Assembly: GCA_047623555.1 (NCBI GenBank)
Contig: JBLHMP010000010.1
Span: 1 to 63,490 of the forward strand
DNA length: 63,490 bases
Direction: 5' to 3'
DNA from: NORP181 sp047623555
Lineage (GTDB): Bacteria; Pseudomonadota; Alphaproteobacteria; Rhodobacterales; Rhodobacteraceae
The position numbers were made by a program, and so were the translations under genes. This document shows, in pieces, positions 43,511 through 51,789 of the stretch. Each line of letters starts with the position of its first letter. Within the stretch, counting starts at the first letter, position 1. The notes beneath the pieces are model-generated. The model was given only the letters and a program-made list of their open reading frames with translations, had not been told where the DNA came from and searched no databases.

Positions 43511-44034
43511 CAGCCTACCACCTCTAGCGTGTCGCGGAACACTTTCATGTTGTCATGATAATGGCCCGCGGCCCCTGCCAGCATGGCCAAGGTGCGGTCA
43601 TCCATCTGGCGCACGACTTTGCCGGGTACGCCCATGACCAGACTGCCATCCGGGATTACCTTATTTTCGGTGATCAACGCCCCGGCCCCAATCAGGCAGT
43701 TTTTGCCGATCTTGGCACCGTTCAGCACCGTGGCGCCCATGCCAACCAGGGTATTTTCGCCAATGGTACAGCCATGCAGCATGACCTTGTGACCGATGGT
43801 GCAATTGGTGCCGATGCTCAGCGGAAAGCCGGGGTCGACATGCATCACAGTGCTTTCCTGCACATTACTGCCGGCCCCGACGCGGATTTCTTCGTGGTCG
43901 GCGCGCATGGTGACCCCAAACCAGACCGATACCCCCTGCTCAAGAATGGCATTGCCAATGACGTTGGCATCGGGCGCAACCCAGGTGTCGTCGTGAAGCT
44001 GCGGTGAGACGCCGTTCAATGCGTAGATGGTCAT
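43510..44034 (-). CDS. gamma-class carbonic anhydrase-like protein
   Basis: This 174-residue left-handed beta-helix protein has hexapeptide repeats (VMLHGCTIGENTLVGMGATVLNGAKIGKNCLIGAG) and the zinc-ligand type histidines in MHVDPGFPLSIG...IGHKVMLHGC. It lies between gmk and a PLP enzyme, overlapping both. Many members have no measured anhydrase activity, so the enzymatic role is uncertain. Confidence 0.9.
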   Translation of the reverse strand: MTIYALNGVSPQLHDDTWVAPDANVIGNAILEQGVSVWFGVTMRADHEEIRVGAGSNVQESTVMHVDPGFPLSIGTNCTIGHKVMLHGCTIGENTLVGMGATVLNGAKIGKNCLIGAGALITENKVIPDGSLVMGVPGKVVRQMDDRTLAMLAGAAGHYHDNMKVFRDTLEVVG

Positions 44035-44672
44035 GATAAATCCTCAAATTCGGCCTGAAGGGCGCGGACGTGGTCGGTTAATCCCGGTTGTTGGCTACGC
44101 CGCAGCCGGGTGGCGGTGACAATTGACTTCAGTTTTTTTTCAGTGGCATCCAAGTCGTCGTTGACCAAAACAAAATCATAGCCATCCCAATGGCTGATCT
44201 CGTCCCAGCTTTTCTCCATTCGGCGTTTTATGGTTGCGTCGTCATCCTGGCCTCGGCTGATCAGACGGCGGTGCAGTTCCTCAATCGACGGCGGCAGCAG
44301 AAAAATCGACAAAGTATGCTGGCCAAGTGCCGAGTTGCGGATTTGCTGAGCGCCCTGCCAGTCAATGTCAAACAAAACGTCCCGACCGGCGTCGATGGCG
44401 GCCTGAACCGGACCAATGGGCGAGCCGTAGAAATTGCCGAACACATGGGCGTGTTCCAACATGCCGCTTTTGGACACCTGAGTTTTAAAGTCTGATGTGC
44501 TGGTGAAATGGTAATCTTTGCCATCCTCTTCGCCATCACGCGCGGCGCGGGTGGTGGCGCTGACGGAAAACGCGATCGACGGGTCCCAGGTGCGCAGACG
44601 TCGCGCAAGGGTGGATTTGCCGGCCCCGGAGGGGGACGACAGGATAATCAATAATCCGCGTCGCTCTGTCAT
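44031..44672 (-). CDS. gmk: guanylate kinase
   Basis: This 213-residue enzyme phosphorylates GMP to GDP. It has P-loop SSPSGAGKST (12-21), the GMP-binding SATTRAARDGEEDGKDYHF region, and VLFDIDWQGAQQI. It follows yicC in the same direction, a conserved bacterial pairing, and overlaps the carbonic anhydrase gene by ATGA. Confidence 0.97.
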   Translation of the reverse strand: MTERRGLLIILSSPSGAGKSTLARRLRTWDPSIAFSVSATTRAARDGEEDGKDYHFTSTSDFKTQVSKSGMLEHAHVFGNFYGSPIGPVQAAIDAGRDVLFDIDWQGAQQIRNSALGQHTLSIFLLPPSIEELHRRLISRGQDDDATIKRRMEKSWDEISHWDGYDFVLVNDDLDATEKKLKSIVTATRLRRSQQPGLTDHVRALQAEFEDLS

Positions 44673-44728
44673 GGTCTGCCCTTTTTAAAGTGTCTTTAAT
44701 GCCAGAGTTTTTGGCAATTATTCGACAT

Positions 44729-45619
44729 TTATTCGACGTTTTGAACCTGTTCGCGCATCTGGTCAATCACCGCCTTCAGATCCAGCCCAACGCTGGTCAG
44801 CTCGGTGGATTGCGATTTTGAACACAGCGTATTGGCCTCGCGGTTGAACTCCTGCATCAGGAAATCAAGCTTGCGACCAACGGTGCCGCCCTTGGTCAGC
44901 AAATCGCGCGCTGCTTTGACATGTGCCGCCAGCCGGTCGATTTCCTCAGTCACGTCGGCCTTGACCGCGATCAGCGCCAGTTCCTGCGCCACCCGGTCTG
45001 GATCGGCGCCGTCTACATTGTCCAGAACCCGCGCCAGATTGGCCTTGAGGGTCTCGGCGCGCTCGTCCTTGCGCCGCTCTGCCAGTTCAGCCGCCTGTGC
45101 GGTCAGGGTTTCGATCTGCTGCAATTGCTGGCCCAAAACCGCGCCCAGAGTTGCGCCCTCGTCGCTGCGCATTTGCACAAATGCCCGTACCAACGGCCCA
45201 AATTCCTGTTTGAGCCGCGCAATCAAGGGGGCGCTGTCGTCGCTGGAAAAGCTGGTTTCCAACATGCCGCGTATCGACAACAGATCGCTGGCTTTGGATG
45301 GTGCCAGGGACACGCCACGCTCCATCGCCTCGGCTTCGATGCCAGCCAATGCAGTCAGCACCGTGTTCAACGTGCCGACGTTGAGCGACAGGCCCGCGGC
45401 CTCTTCGCCACGGATCAGGCGCAAGGACAGTGATACATTGCCCCGGCTGACCGATTTCGCCAGCTGCGCCCGCAGATCGGTTTCTAATCCGTCAAGCCAG
45501 TCCGGCACCCGCAGGCGGATATCCAGCCCTTTGCCGTTGACGCTGCGCAGCTCCCATCCCCAGTTATAAGGGGCAAGCTCGCCCTTGGCGGATGCAAAAC
45601 CTGTCATTGATCGTATCAT
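44729..45619 (-). CDS. YicC-family endoribonuclease-like protein
   Basis: This 296-residue protein has the invariant start MIRSMTGFASAKGE and the end GRKLDFLMQEFNREANTLCSKSQSTELTSVGLDLKAVIDQMREQVQN, typical of YicC. E. coli YicC has been linked to RNA degradation of the sRNA RyhB. It is upstream of gmk, 56 bases apart. Confidence 0.95.
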   Translation of the reverse strand: MIRSMTGFASAKGELAPYNWGWELRSVNGKGLDIRLRVPDWLDGLETDLRAQLAKSVSRGNVSLSLRLIRGEEAAGLSLNVGTLNTVLTALAGIEAEAMERGVSLAPSKASDLLSIRGMLETSFSSDDSAPLIARLKQEFGPLVRAFVQMRSDEGATLGAVLGQQLQQIETLTAQAAELAERRKDERAETLKANLARVLDNVDGADPDRVAQELALIAVKADVTEEIDRLAAHVKAARDLLTKGGTVGRKLDFLMQEFNREANTLCSKSQSTELTSVGLDLKAVIDQMREQVQNVE

Positions 45620-45649
45620 GCGTATTGATCTCCGTTTCGGCGCACCTAA

Positions 45650-45694
45650 AGCGTTTTGATTTAGGGTCGACCTGCAACACTATGTCAAAACGCT
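45650..45694. repeat. 10-bp inverted repeat upstream of yicC
   Basis: AGCGTTTTGA (45650-45659) and TCAAAACGCT (45685-45694) form a perfect inverted repeat 25 bases apart. A shorter repeat CCTAAA/TTTAGG flanks the left arm. It lies in the divergent region between yicC and the PAS gene and could be an operator or a transcript hairpin. Confidence 0.6.
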
Positions 45695-45817
45695 CGCGGT
45701 GCTTCAATGTTTCGCGCGTTGGTAATTTAAGTCACCTCGCAACCTAAACTCGAACCGCTTTAATGGTATTGCGCGGCTTAGGGCAAGTGCCTGCAAACCG
45801 ATCCCCGGGACGTATGA

Positions 45818-45832
45818 TTAACCAATCGTTAA
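45818..45832 (+). promoter_or_regulatory. CtrA-type box TTAA-N7-TTAA
   Basis: TTAACCAATCGTTAA matches the full CtrA consensus exactly, 74 bases before the PAS-domain gene. CtrA controls motility, cell-cycle and gene-transfer-agent genes in alphaproteobacteria. The match is by consensus only. Confidence 0.55.
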
Positions 45833-45906
45833 GGAAATGCTGCGGAATTGAACCAACATGTGTCAGTATAGTGTTGCGAGGGGCGCGGCATAAGGATGGG
45901 TTCAAA

Positions 45907-46599
45907 ATGAATAGCGATCAAATCACACACGACAGCAACAGGAACGATGGTAATGTTGTTTTCCTACATCGGTTCAGCGATGGCCGGGGTCTGACACCTC
46001 TGCGTCAGGTCGAGGCCTATTGGTCCGCATTGCGCCCCGGGGCCGACGTGCCCAAACGCGCGCAGATCGACCCGCGTGGAATGGAAAACGTGCTGGAATA
46101 CGCCTTTATTCTGGAACGCATTGCCCCCGGCATTGCCCGCATTCGTCTGGCTGGTCTGCACCTGAACGAGCTTGCCGGGATGGAGGTTCGCGGCATGCCG
46201 TTGTCGGCATTTTTCACGCCTTCGGGGCGTACCCAGCTCAGTGCCGTGCTTGAGCATGTGTTTGAGACCCCTGCCGTGGCCGAGCTGGTCTTACAGGGTA
46301 AATCGCGGTTTGGACGTGCAAAGCCCGAGGTCCGTATGATCCTGTTGCCAATGCGGGATGAGGCCGGAAATATCACCCGCGCTTTGGGGGTTCTGGTGGC
46401 CAATGACATCAAGGCACATTCCGGATTGCACCTGTCGGTGGTTGATACGGTGTTGCGCCCGGTGTCAGGATTTTATCACGCCGAGACGCCAAAACCTATG
46501 GCAGGCTTTGCCGAAGCCCAGGAACCACTGAATGTTCCGGATGCTGATCCAATGACTGGCCCCGCACCTGGACCAGCAACGCATTTGCGACTGGTCTGA
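45907..46599 (+). CDS. PAS-domain protein (PAS_5/DUF1488-like alphaproteobacterial type)
   Basis: This 230-residue protein has a single PAS-like domain (about residues 30-175) with LRQVEAYWSALRPGADVPKRAQIDPRGMENVLEYAFILERI, the opening typical of alphaproteobacterial PAS_5 proteins. No kinase or HTH domain is attached. ATG 45907 was chosen because it starts the conserved region; longer frames extend into the promoter. A CtrA box upstream suggests cell-cycle or motility linkage. Ends at a bidirectional terminator. Confidence 0.8.
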   Translation: MNSDQITHDSNRNDGNVVFLHRFSDGRGLTPLRQVEAYWSALRPGADVPKRAQIDPRGMENVLEYAFILERIAPGIARIRLAGLHLNELAGMEVRGMPLSAFFTPSGRTQLSAVLEHVFETPAVAELVLQGKSRFGRAKPEVRMILLPMRDEAGNITRALGVLVANDIKAHSGLHLSVVDTVLRPVSGFYHAETPKPMAGFAEAQEPLNVPDADPMTGPAPGPATHLRLV

Positions 46600-46652
46600 T
46601 CCGGGTGTCGATGCAAATTGGCTAAGTTTCCTGGGTAGAAAAGTTAGACCGC

Positions 46653-46691
46653 AATAAAAAGGACCCCGAAAACGCTTCGGGGTCTTTGTCA
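46653..46691. terminator. bidirectional terminator
   Basis: A 9-bp stem, GACCCCGAA / TTCGGGGTC (46662-46684), with a 5-base loop is flanked by AATAAAAA on the left and TTTGTCACTTTATT on the right, serving both the PAS gene and the leftward DAHP synthase gene. Confidence 0.8.
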
Positions 46692-46711
46692 CTTTATTGG
46701 GTCTGTTGCGT

Positions 46712-48082
46712 TTAACCCGCCGCGCGGGTTTCGCGGGCCAGACGCATGGCTGACAATTCTTCGGCCACCAGGAACGCCAATTCCAGCGATTGGCTGGCGT
46801 TCAGGCGTGGGTCACAGGCGGTGTGATAGCGATCTGACAGGTCTTCTTCGCTGACGGCCCTCACGCCTCCGGTGCATTCGGTTACGTCTTGCCCGGTCAT
46901 CTCGAAATGCACACCGCCAGGGATGGTGCCCTCGGCCTTGTGGATGCCAAAGAATTCACGCACTTCGCGCAGCACGCTCTCAAATGGTCGGGTTTTATAA
47001 CCGGTCGATGATTTGATCGTGTTGCCATGCATCGCGTCACAGGTCCAAAGCACGTTTGCTCCCTCTTCCTTGACCGCCTGGATTAAACGCGGCAGGTGGT
47101 CGCCAACTTTACCGGCACCAAAGCGCGCGATCAGGGTCAGACGCCCGGCCTCGTTTTGCGGGTTCAGTTTCGCCATCAGTACCTTGAGGTCCTCGGCGGT
47201 CGTCGTCGGACCACATTTCAGACCAATCGGGTTGAGCACGCCACTACAGTATTCCACATGCGCGCCGTCAGGCTGACGGGTGCGGTCGCCGATCCAGATC
47301 AGGTGGCCAGATCCGGCCAGCCAGTTGCCCGATGTGGAATCAAGACGGGTCAGCGCCTCTTCGTACTCCAACAGCAGCGCTTCGTGGCTGGTATAGAAAT
47401 CAACCGTTTGCAGCGTATGGGCCGTGTCGCGATTGACGCCTGCCGCGGTCATAAAGTCGAGTGCGTCGGTCATCCGGTTGGCCAGCTCGCGGTATTCTGC
47501 TGCCCGTTCGCTCTGGGTGAATCCAAGCGTCCAGCTGTGCACCTGATGTACATCGGCATAACCGCCAGTGGAAAAGGCGCGCAGCAGGTTCAGCGTGGCG
47601 GCCGATTGTGTATAGGCCTGCAACATCTTGGCCGGGTCCGGGATGCGGCCCTTTTCGGTGAACTCCAGCTCGTTGATGATATCGCCGCGATAGCTTGGCA
47701 GTTCCACGCCATCAATCACTTCGGTTGGGGCGCTACGTGGTTTGGCGAATTGCCCGGCCATGCGACCAACTTTGATCACCGGCACCTTGGCACCATAGGT
47801 CAACACCATTGCCATTTGCAGCATCACTTTGAACGTGTCGCGGATGCCATCGGCGCTAAACTGTTCAAAACTCTCGGCGCAATCGCCACCCTGCAGCAAA
47901 AACGCGTCACCACGTGATGCAGCTGCCAGATGATCCTTAAGTCGACGCGCCTCGCCCGCAAAAACCAACGGTGGATAATTCGACAACTGGGCCTCGGCCG
48001 CATTCAATGCAGCGGTGTTGATATACTCGGGCATTTGAACCCGAGGTTTTGCGCGCCAGTTCGATTTTTTCCAGTTGGTCAT
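46712..48082 (-). CDS. class II DAHP synthase
   Basis: This 456-residue enzyme condenses PEP and erythrose-4-phosphate, the first step of the shikimate pathway. It carries the type II signatures FAGEARRLKDHLAAASRGDAFLLQGGDCAESF, KVGRMAGQFAKPRS and VLWTCDAMHGNT. The plant/actinobacterial class II type is common in alphaproteobacteria. It is transcribed alone. Confidence 0.95.
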   Translation of the reverse strand: MTNWKKSNWRAKPRVQMPEYINTAALNAAEAQLSNYPPLVFAGEARRLKDHLAAASRGDAFLLQGGDCAESFEQFSADGIRDTFKVMLQMAMVLTYGAKVPVIKVGRMAGQFAKPRSAPTEVIDGVELPSYRGDIINELEFTEKGRIPDPAKMLQAYTQSAATLNLLRAFSTGGYADVHQVHSWTLGFTQSERAAEYRELANRMTDALDFMTAAGVNRDTAHTLQTVDFYTSHEALLLEYEEALTRLDSTSGNWLAGSGHLIWIGDRTRQPDGAHVEYCSGVLNPIGLKCGPTTTAEDLKVLMAKLNPQNEAGRLTLIARFGAGKVGDHLPRLIQAVKEEGANVLWTCDAMHGNTIKSSTGYKTRPFESVLREVREFFGIHKAEGTIPGGVHFEMTGQDVTECTGGVRAVSEEDLSDRYHTACDPRLNASQSLELAFLVAEELSAMRLARETRAAG

Positions 48083-48261
48083 TGTCTTTCTCTCCGTTTA
48101 TGGAACGTCATCGCTCCACCGTAGGCCTCTATACAAAAACATCGACCAAGTGGCCATATCCAAATGAAGTCTCTTGACGGGGTAAAAAAGGTCTGAGCAC
48201 TGTCATAATACGTCACCTGAAAACTTCTGGCTGGCGTCACTGAATTAAGGACGAATGCGCC

Positions 48262-49266
48262 ATGCAAGAGCAACGCCAAGTTGTCAAAGTGGACACCACA
48301 GCCGGCAAACCGAAACGCTTCGTATTTGTTCTGTTGAACAATTTCTCAATGCTGTCTTTTGCCTCAGCTATTGAATGTCTGCGCATCGCAAACCGGATGT
48401 CTGGCAAACAGATTTACTCATGGCACACCGTTGGCGAAGGTGGCGCACTGGTGTCGTGCTCGGCCGGAACGACGTTTAAGCTCGACGATGATCTGGTTGA
48501 TCTGGCCCGCGACGATGTCGTCATGTTGTGTGGTGGAATTGAGATACAGCAGGCCACAACAAAACGGTTGTTGGGTTGGATTCGGCGCGAAACGCGCAAA
48601 GGTCTGGCGCTTGCTGGGCTGTGTACAGCTGCCTATTGCATGGCCAAAGCTGGGTTGATGGACGGTAAAAAGGCCACCATTCACTGGGAAAACCAAGATA
48701 GCTTTGCCGAAGAGTTCGAAGATGTTGAGCTGACCAAATCGGTGTTTGTGGTGGATGGCAATAAAATGACCACCGCCGGGGGCACCTCGTCGATAGATCT
48801 GATGCTGAAACTGATCGCAGATGAGCACAGCGAAGAACTGGCCAATGCGGTGGCCGATCAGCTGATTTATTCCTCAATCCGTACCGATCAGGACACCCAG
48901 CGGTTGTCGGTGCCAACCCGAATCGGTGTGCGTCATCCCAAACTGAGTCAGGTCATCCAGATGATGGAGACCAATATTGAGGAACCGATCAGCCCGTCGA
49001 TTCTGGCCAAAGACGTCGGTATGTCGACCCGGCAGCTGGAGCGGCTGTTCCGTCGTTATCTGAATCGTTCACCTAAACGTTATTACATGGAGCTGCGCCT
49101 GCAAAAGGCCCGCAACCTGCTGATGCAAACCGATATGAGCGTGATTAACGTGGCGCTGGCCTGTGGATTTGCCAGCCCGTCGCATTTCTCAAAATGCTAC
49201 CGGGCGCATTATGATACGACACCGTACCGCGAACGCGGCAGCCACGCGACGCGTTTGTCGATCTAG
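48262..49266 (+). CDS. GlxA-family AraC-type regulator
   Basis: This 334-residue protein has an N-terminal DJ-1/PfpI-like domain (to about 200, with AGLCTAAYCMAKAGLMDGKKATIHWE) and a C-terminal AraC HTH (about 230-325, ISPSILAKDVGMSTRQLERLFRRYLNRSPKRYY). Relatives (GbdR, CdhR, ArgR of Pseudomonas) respond to glycine betaine, carnitine or arginine. It lies upstream of the second Liv importer and may regulate it. A 15-bp tandem duplication spans its stop. Confidence 0.9.
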   Translation: MQEQRQVVKVDTTAGKPKRFVFVLLNNFSMLSFASAIECLRIANRMSGKQIYSWHTVGEGGALVSCSAGTTFKLDDDLVDLARDDVVMLCGGIEIQQATTKRLLGWIRRETRKGLALAGLCTAAYCMAKAGLMDGKKATIHWENQDSFAEEFEDVELTKSVFVVDGNKMTTAGGTSSIDLMLKLIADEHSEELANAVADQLIYSSIRTDQDTQRLSVPTRIGVRHPKLSQVIQMMETNIEEPISPSILAKDVGMSTRQLERLFRRYLNRSPKRYYMELRLQKARNLLMQTDMSVINVALACGFASPSHFSKCYRAHYDTTPYRERGSHATRLSI

Positions 49267-49292
49267 AAAGGTTAGGGCTAGAAAGGTTGGGG
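49263..49292 (+). repeat. 15-bp tandem duplication at the regulator's 3' end
   Basis: CTAGAAAGGTTAGGG is followed by CTAGAAAGGTTGGGG, a direct duplication with one change. The TAG stop at 49264-49266 is in the first copy. Confidence 0.9.
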
Positions 49293-49594
49293 GGCTTTGC
49301 TGTCGGTTTATGCCGCGCGCATTTATTTCGCCGATATCAATGTGCGTAACGCAGACATTACCCTGCGCACCCACGTCTCGGGATGGGGATTGCGCGGGTT
49401 TGGGTTTGAAAAAAACCGGCGCACAGGCCGACAATGGTCGAAAATAACAAAATAGTACCATTTCCAGCCAAAATATCGCCTCTGTGAGTGGCCAAAGTTG
49501 ATCCTACGGCAGTCAAACTGTGTTTAACCTTTTCTTTTTGAAACAGCTTGCTAGGGTCGAGGTCGAACAAAAGTGTTCCAACAGGGGAAAAAAA
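49267..49594. other. 328-base region before the second Liv operon
   Basis: There is no gene. A T-rich tract near 49530 and a purine-rich GGGGAAAAAAA ribosome site just before ATG 49595 are the only marks seen. I could not identify a convincing promoter or operator. The left end holds the 15-bp duplication. Confidence 0.5.
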
Positions 49595-50788
49595 ATGAAA
49601 AAACTGCTTATGGCCACAGCGGCTGCAGCATTGATGGCGGGTACAGCATTTGCTGGCAGCCACTCAAAAGAAGTCAAACTTGGCATCCTGATCGGCTTTA
49701 CCGGTCCAATTGAATCTTTGACCGGCCCAATGGCCGCCGGAGCCGAGCTCGCTATGGCCGAAGTCACCGCCAGTGGTGCGTTCATGGGCGGCACAACGGT
49801 TACGCCTGTGCGCGCCGATACCGGCTGTATCGACAACGGTCTGGCCACGGCCAACGCCGAACGTCTGATTGCGGATGGCATTGCGGGCCTGATCGGTGGC
49901 GATTGTTCCGGTGTGACTGGCGCGATCCTGCAAAACGTTGCCATTCCAAACGGCATGGTGATGATTTCGCCCTCCGCCACGTCGCCCGGTCTGTCGACCA
50001 TGGAAGACAACGGCCTGTTTTTCCGTACATCCCCATCGGATGCGCGTGAAGGTCAGGTTATGGCCGACGTGCTGATGGATCGTGGGATCAAGTCGATCGC
50101 GCTGACCTATACCAACAACGACTATGGCAAAGGTCTGGCCGATGCGATTGTGTCCTCATTTGAGGCCGTGGGTGGCGAAGTGACCATCAACACAGCCCAT
50201 GAAGATGGCAAAGCCGACTATTCCGCAGAAGTTGGCGCCTTGGCCTCGGCTGGTGGCGATATTCTGGTTGTCGCCGGATATCTTGACCAGGGTGGTCTGG
50301 GCATCATTCAGGCGTCGTTGGACAGCGGTGCGTTTGACACCTTTGGTCTGCCCGGTGGCATGATTGGTGATTCACTGCCCGCAAACGTCGGTCCTGATCT
50401 GAACGGTTCGTTTGGGCAGATCGCTGGGTCTGGCGGCAAAGGCACGGACGCGATTGCGATGCTGTCCAAAGAGGCCGGCTTTGACGGCACCTCGCCTTAT
50501 GCGCCAGAATCCTATGATGCGGCGGCGTTGTTTATGTTTGCCATGCAGGCAGCAGATTCGACCAACCCAGCGGATTACGCCAGTAAAATCTTTGACGTGG
50601 CCAATGCGCCCGGCGAAAAGATTTATCCGGGTGAGCTTGCCAAAGGCCTGGAAATCCTCGCGAAGGGTGGCGAAATCGACTATGTTGGCGCCTCGGCGGT
50701 TGAGCTGATCGGAGCTGGCGAAAGCGCTGGCAACTATCGCGAAATCGAAGTTACTGACGGCAAAAACAAAACCGTTGCTTTCCGTTAA
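49595..50788 (+). CDS. branched-chain amino acid ABC substrate-binding protein (importer 2)
   Basis: This 397-residue periplasmic protein has a signal peptide (MKKLLMATAAAALMAGTAFA, cleavage near Ala20-Gly21), then KLGILIGFTGPIESLTGPM. Its paired Cys, GCIDNG and GDCSGVTG, are probably disulfide-bonded. The start was placed at ATG 49595 because of the signal peptide and GGGGAAAAAAA site. It leads the second Liv operon and follows a GlxA-type regulator. Ligand unknown. Confidence 0.92.
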   Translation: MKKLLMATAAAALMAGTAFAGSHSKEVKLGILIGFTGPIESLTGPMAAGAELAMAEVTASGAFMGGTTVTPVRADTGCIDNGLATANAERLIADGIAGLIGGDCSGVTGAILQNVAIPNGMVMISPSATSPGLSTMEDNGLFFRTSPSDAREGQVMADVLMDRGIKSIALTYTNNDYGKGLADAIVSSFEAVGGEVTINTAHEDGKADYSAEVGALASAGGDILVVAGYLDQGGLGIIQASLDSGAFDTFGLPGGMIGDSLPANVGPDLNGSFGQIAGSGGKGTDAIAMLSKEAGFDGTSPYAPESYDAAALFMFAMQAADSTNPADYASKIFDVANAPGEKIYPGELAKGLEILAKGGEIDYVGASAVELIGAGESAGNYREIEVTDGKNKTVAFR

Positions 50789-50810
50789 GACCTTTCTATC
50801 CTAATACCAG

Positions 50811-50840
50811 ACAGCCCGGACCTTAATTGGTTCGGGCTGT
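50811..50840 (+). terminator. hairpin after the importer 2 binding-protein gene
   Basis: A 12-bp stem with one G-U pair, ACAGCCCGGACC / GGTTCGGGCTGT, is followed only by TTCATAATAA. It probably causes partial termination or protects the binding-protein mRNA, as at 21394 in importer 1. Confidence 0.6.
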
Positions 50841-50884
50841 TTCATAATAATACGACCACGCAAAGTGGTCTAAGGGGGGATGCG

Positions 50885-51661
50885 ATGATCGTCGTTGAAG
50901 ACGTACACAAGCATTTTGGCGGTTTTCACGCTGTTGACGGCGCCAGCCTGTCCATTGCCGAAGGGTCAATCACCGGATTGATCGGGCCAAATGGTGCGGG
51001 AAAAACCACATTATTCAACGTGATCGCCGGGGTTTTGCCCCCGACGTCCGGTCGCGTGTTCATGCAGGGCGAAGACATTACCGGCCTGCCGCCGCATGAG
51101 CTTTTTCACAAAGGGTTGCTGCGAACGTTTCAGATTGCCCATGAATTCGCCTCTATGACGGTGCGCGAAAACCTGATGATGGTGCCGGGGAATCAATCCG
51201 GAGAAACGCTTTGGAATACATGGTTCGGACGCGGCCGCATTGCCGACGAGGAACGCGCCTTGCAGGATAAGGCCGATGAGGTGCTGGATTTTCTGACCGT
51301 TGATCATCTGCGCGACGAAAAGGCCGGCAACCTGTCCGGCGGGCAGAAAAAGCTGCTTGAGTTGGGCCGCACCATGATGGTCGACGCCAAAATCGTGTTT
51401 CTGGATGAGGTTGGCGCCGGGGTAAACCGGACGCTGCTCAACACCATCGGCGACGCCATTCTGCGGCTGAACAAAGAACGCGACTATACCTTTGTGGTCA
51501 TTGAACACGACATGGATTTCATTGGTCGGTTGTGTGACCCGGTGATCTGCATGGCCGAAGGCAAGGTGCTGGCCCAAGGCACGCTGGACGAGATCAAGGC
51601 CAACGAGCAGGTCATCGAGGCCTATCTGGGCACTGGCAGCAAACACAAGGTGAAGGCATGA
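50885..51661 (+). CDS. livG: Liv-type ABC ATPase LivG (importer 2)
   Basis: This 258-residue ATPase has intact Walker A (GPNGAGKTT), signature LSGGQKK and H-loop VIEHDMDFI. Walker B reads VFLDEVGAGVN rather than the usual DEPxAG. The stop overlaps the start of a small ORF by ATGA. Confidence 0.93.
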   Translation: MIVVEDVHKHFGGFHAVDGASLSIAEGSITGLIGPNGAGKTTLFNVIAGVLPPTSGRVFMQGEDITGLPPHELFHKGLLRTFQIAHEFASMTVRENLMMVPGNQSGETLWNTWFGRGRIADEERALQDKADEVLDFLTVDHLRDEKAGNLSGGQKKLLELGRTMMVDAKIVFLDEVGAGVNRTLLNTIGDAILRLNKERDYTFVVIEHDMDFIGRLCDPVICMAEGKVLAQGTLDEIKANEQVIEAYLGTGSKHKVKA

Positions 51662-51789
51662 GTAGGTTGCAAATCTCGGATGCCTCCGGCTGGGAGTTCG
51701 AACTGTCTGGGAAACGCTCCGGGGGTGCGTTTCAAGTGCAAAACGGGCAGAACCCAATTGAACAAAAGAAGATTGGAGAGGTTACATGA
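51658..51789 (+). CDS. 43-residue ORF between livG and livF
   Basis: The frame MSRLQISDASGWEFELSGKR...IGEVT fills the gap between the two ATPases exactly: its ATG overlaps the livG stop (ATGA) and its stop overlaps the livF ATG (ATGA). It has no membrane segment or known motif; composition is polar with many Gln/Ser/Gly. The exact fit at both ends is unlikely if it were mere spacer, but no family is recognised. It could be a real small subunit or only a coupling device. Confidence 0.55.
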   Translation: MSRLQISDASGWEFELSGKRSGGAFQVQNGQNPIEQKKIGEVT

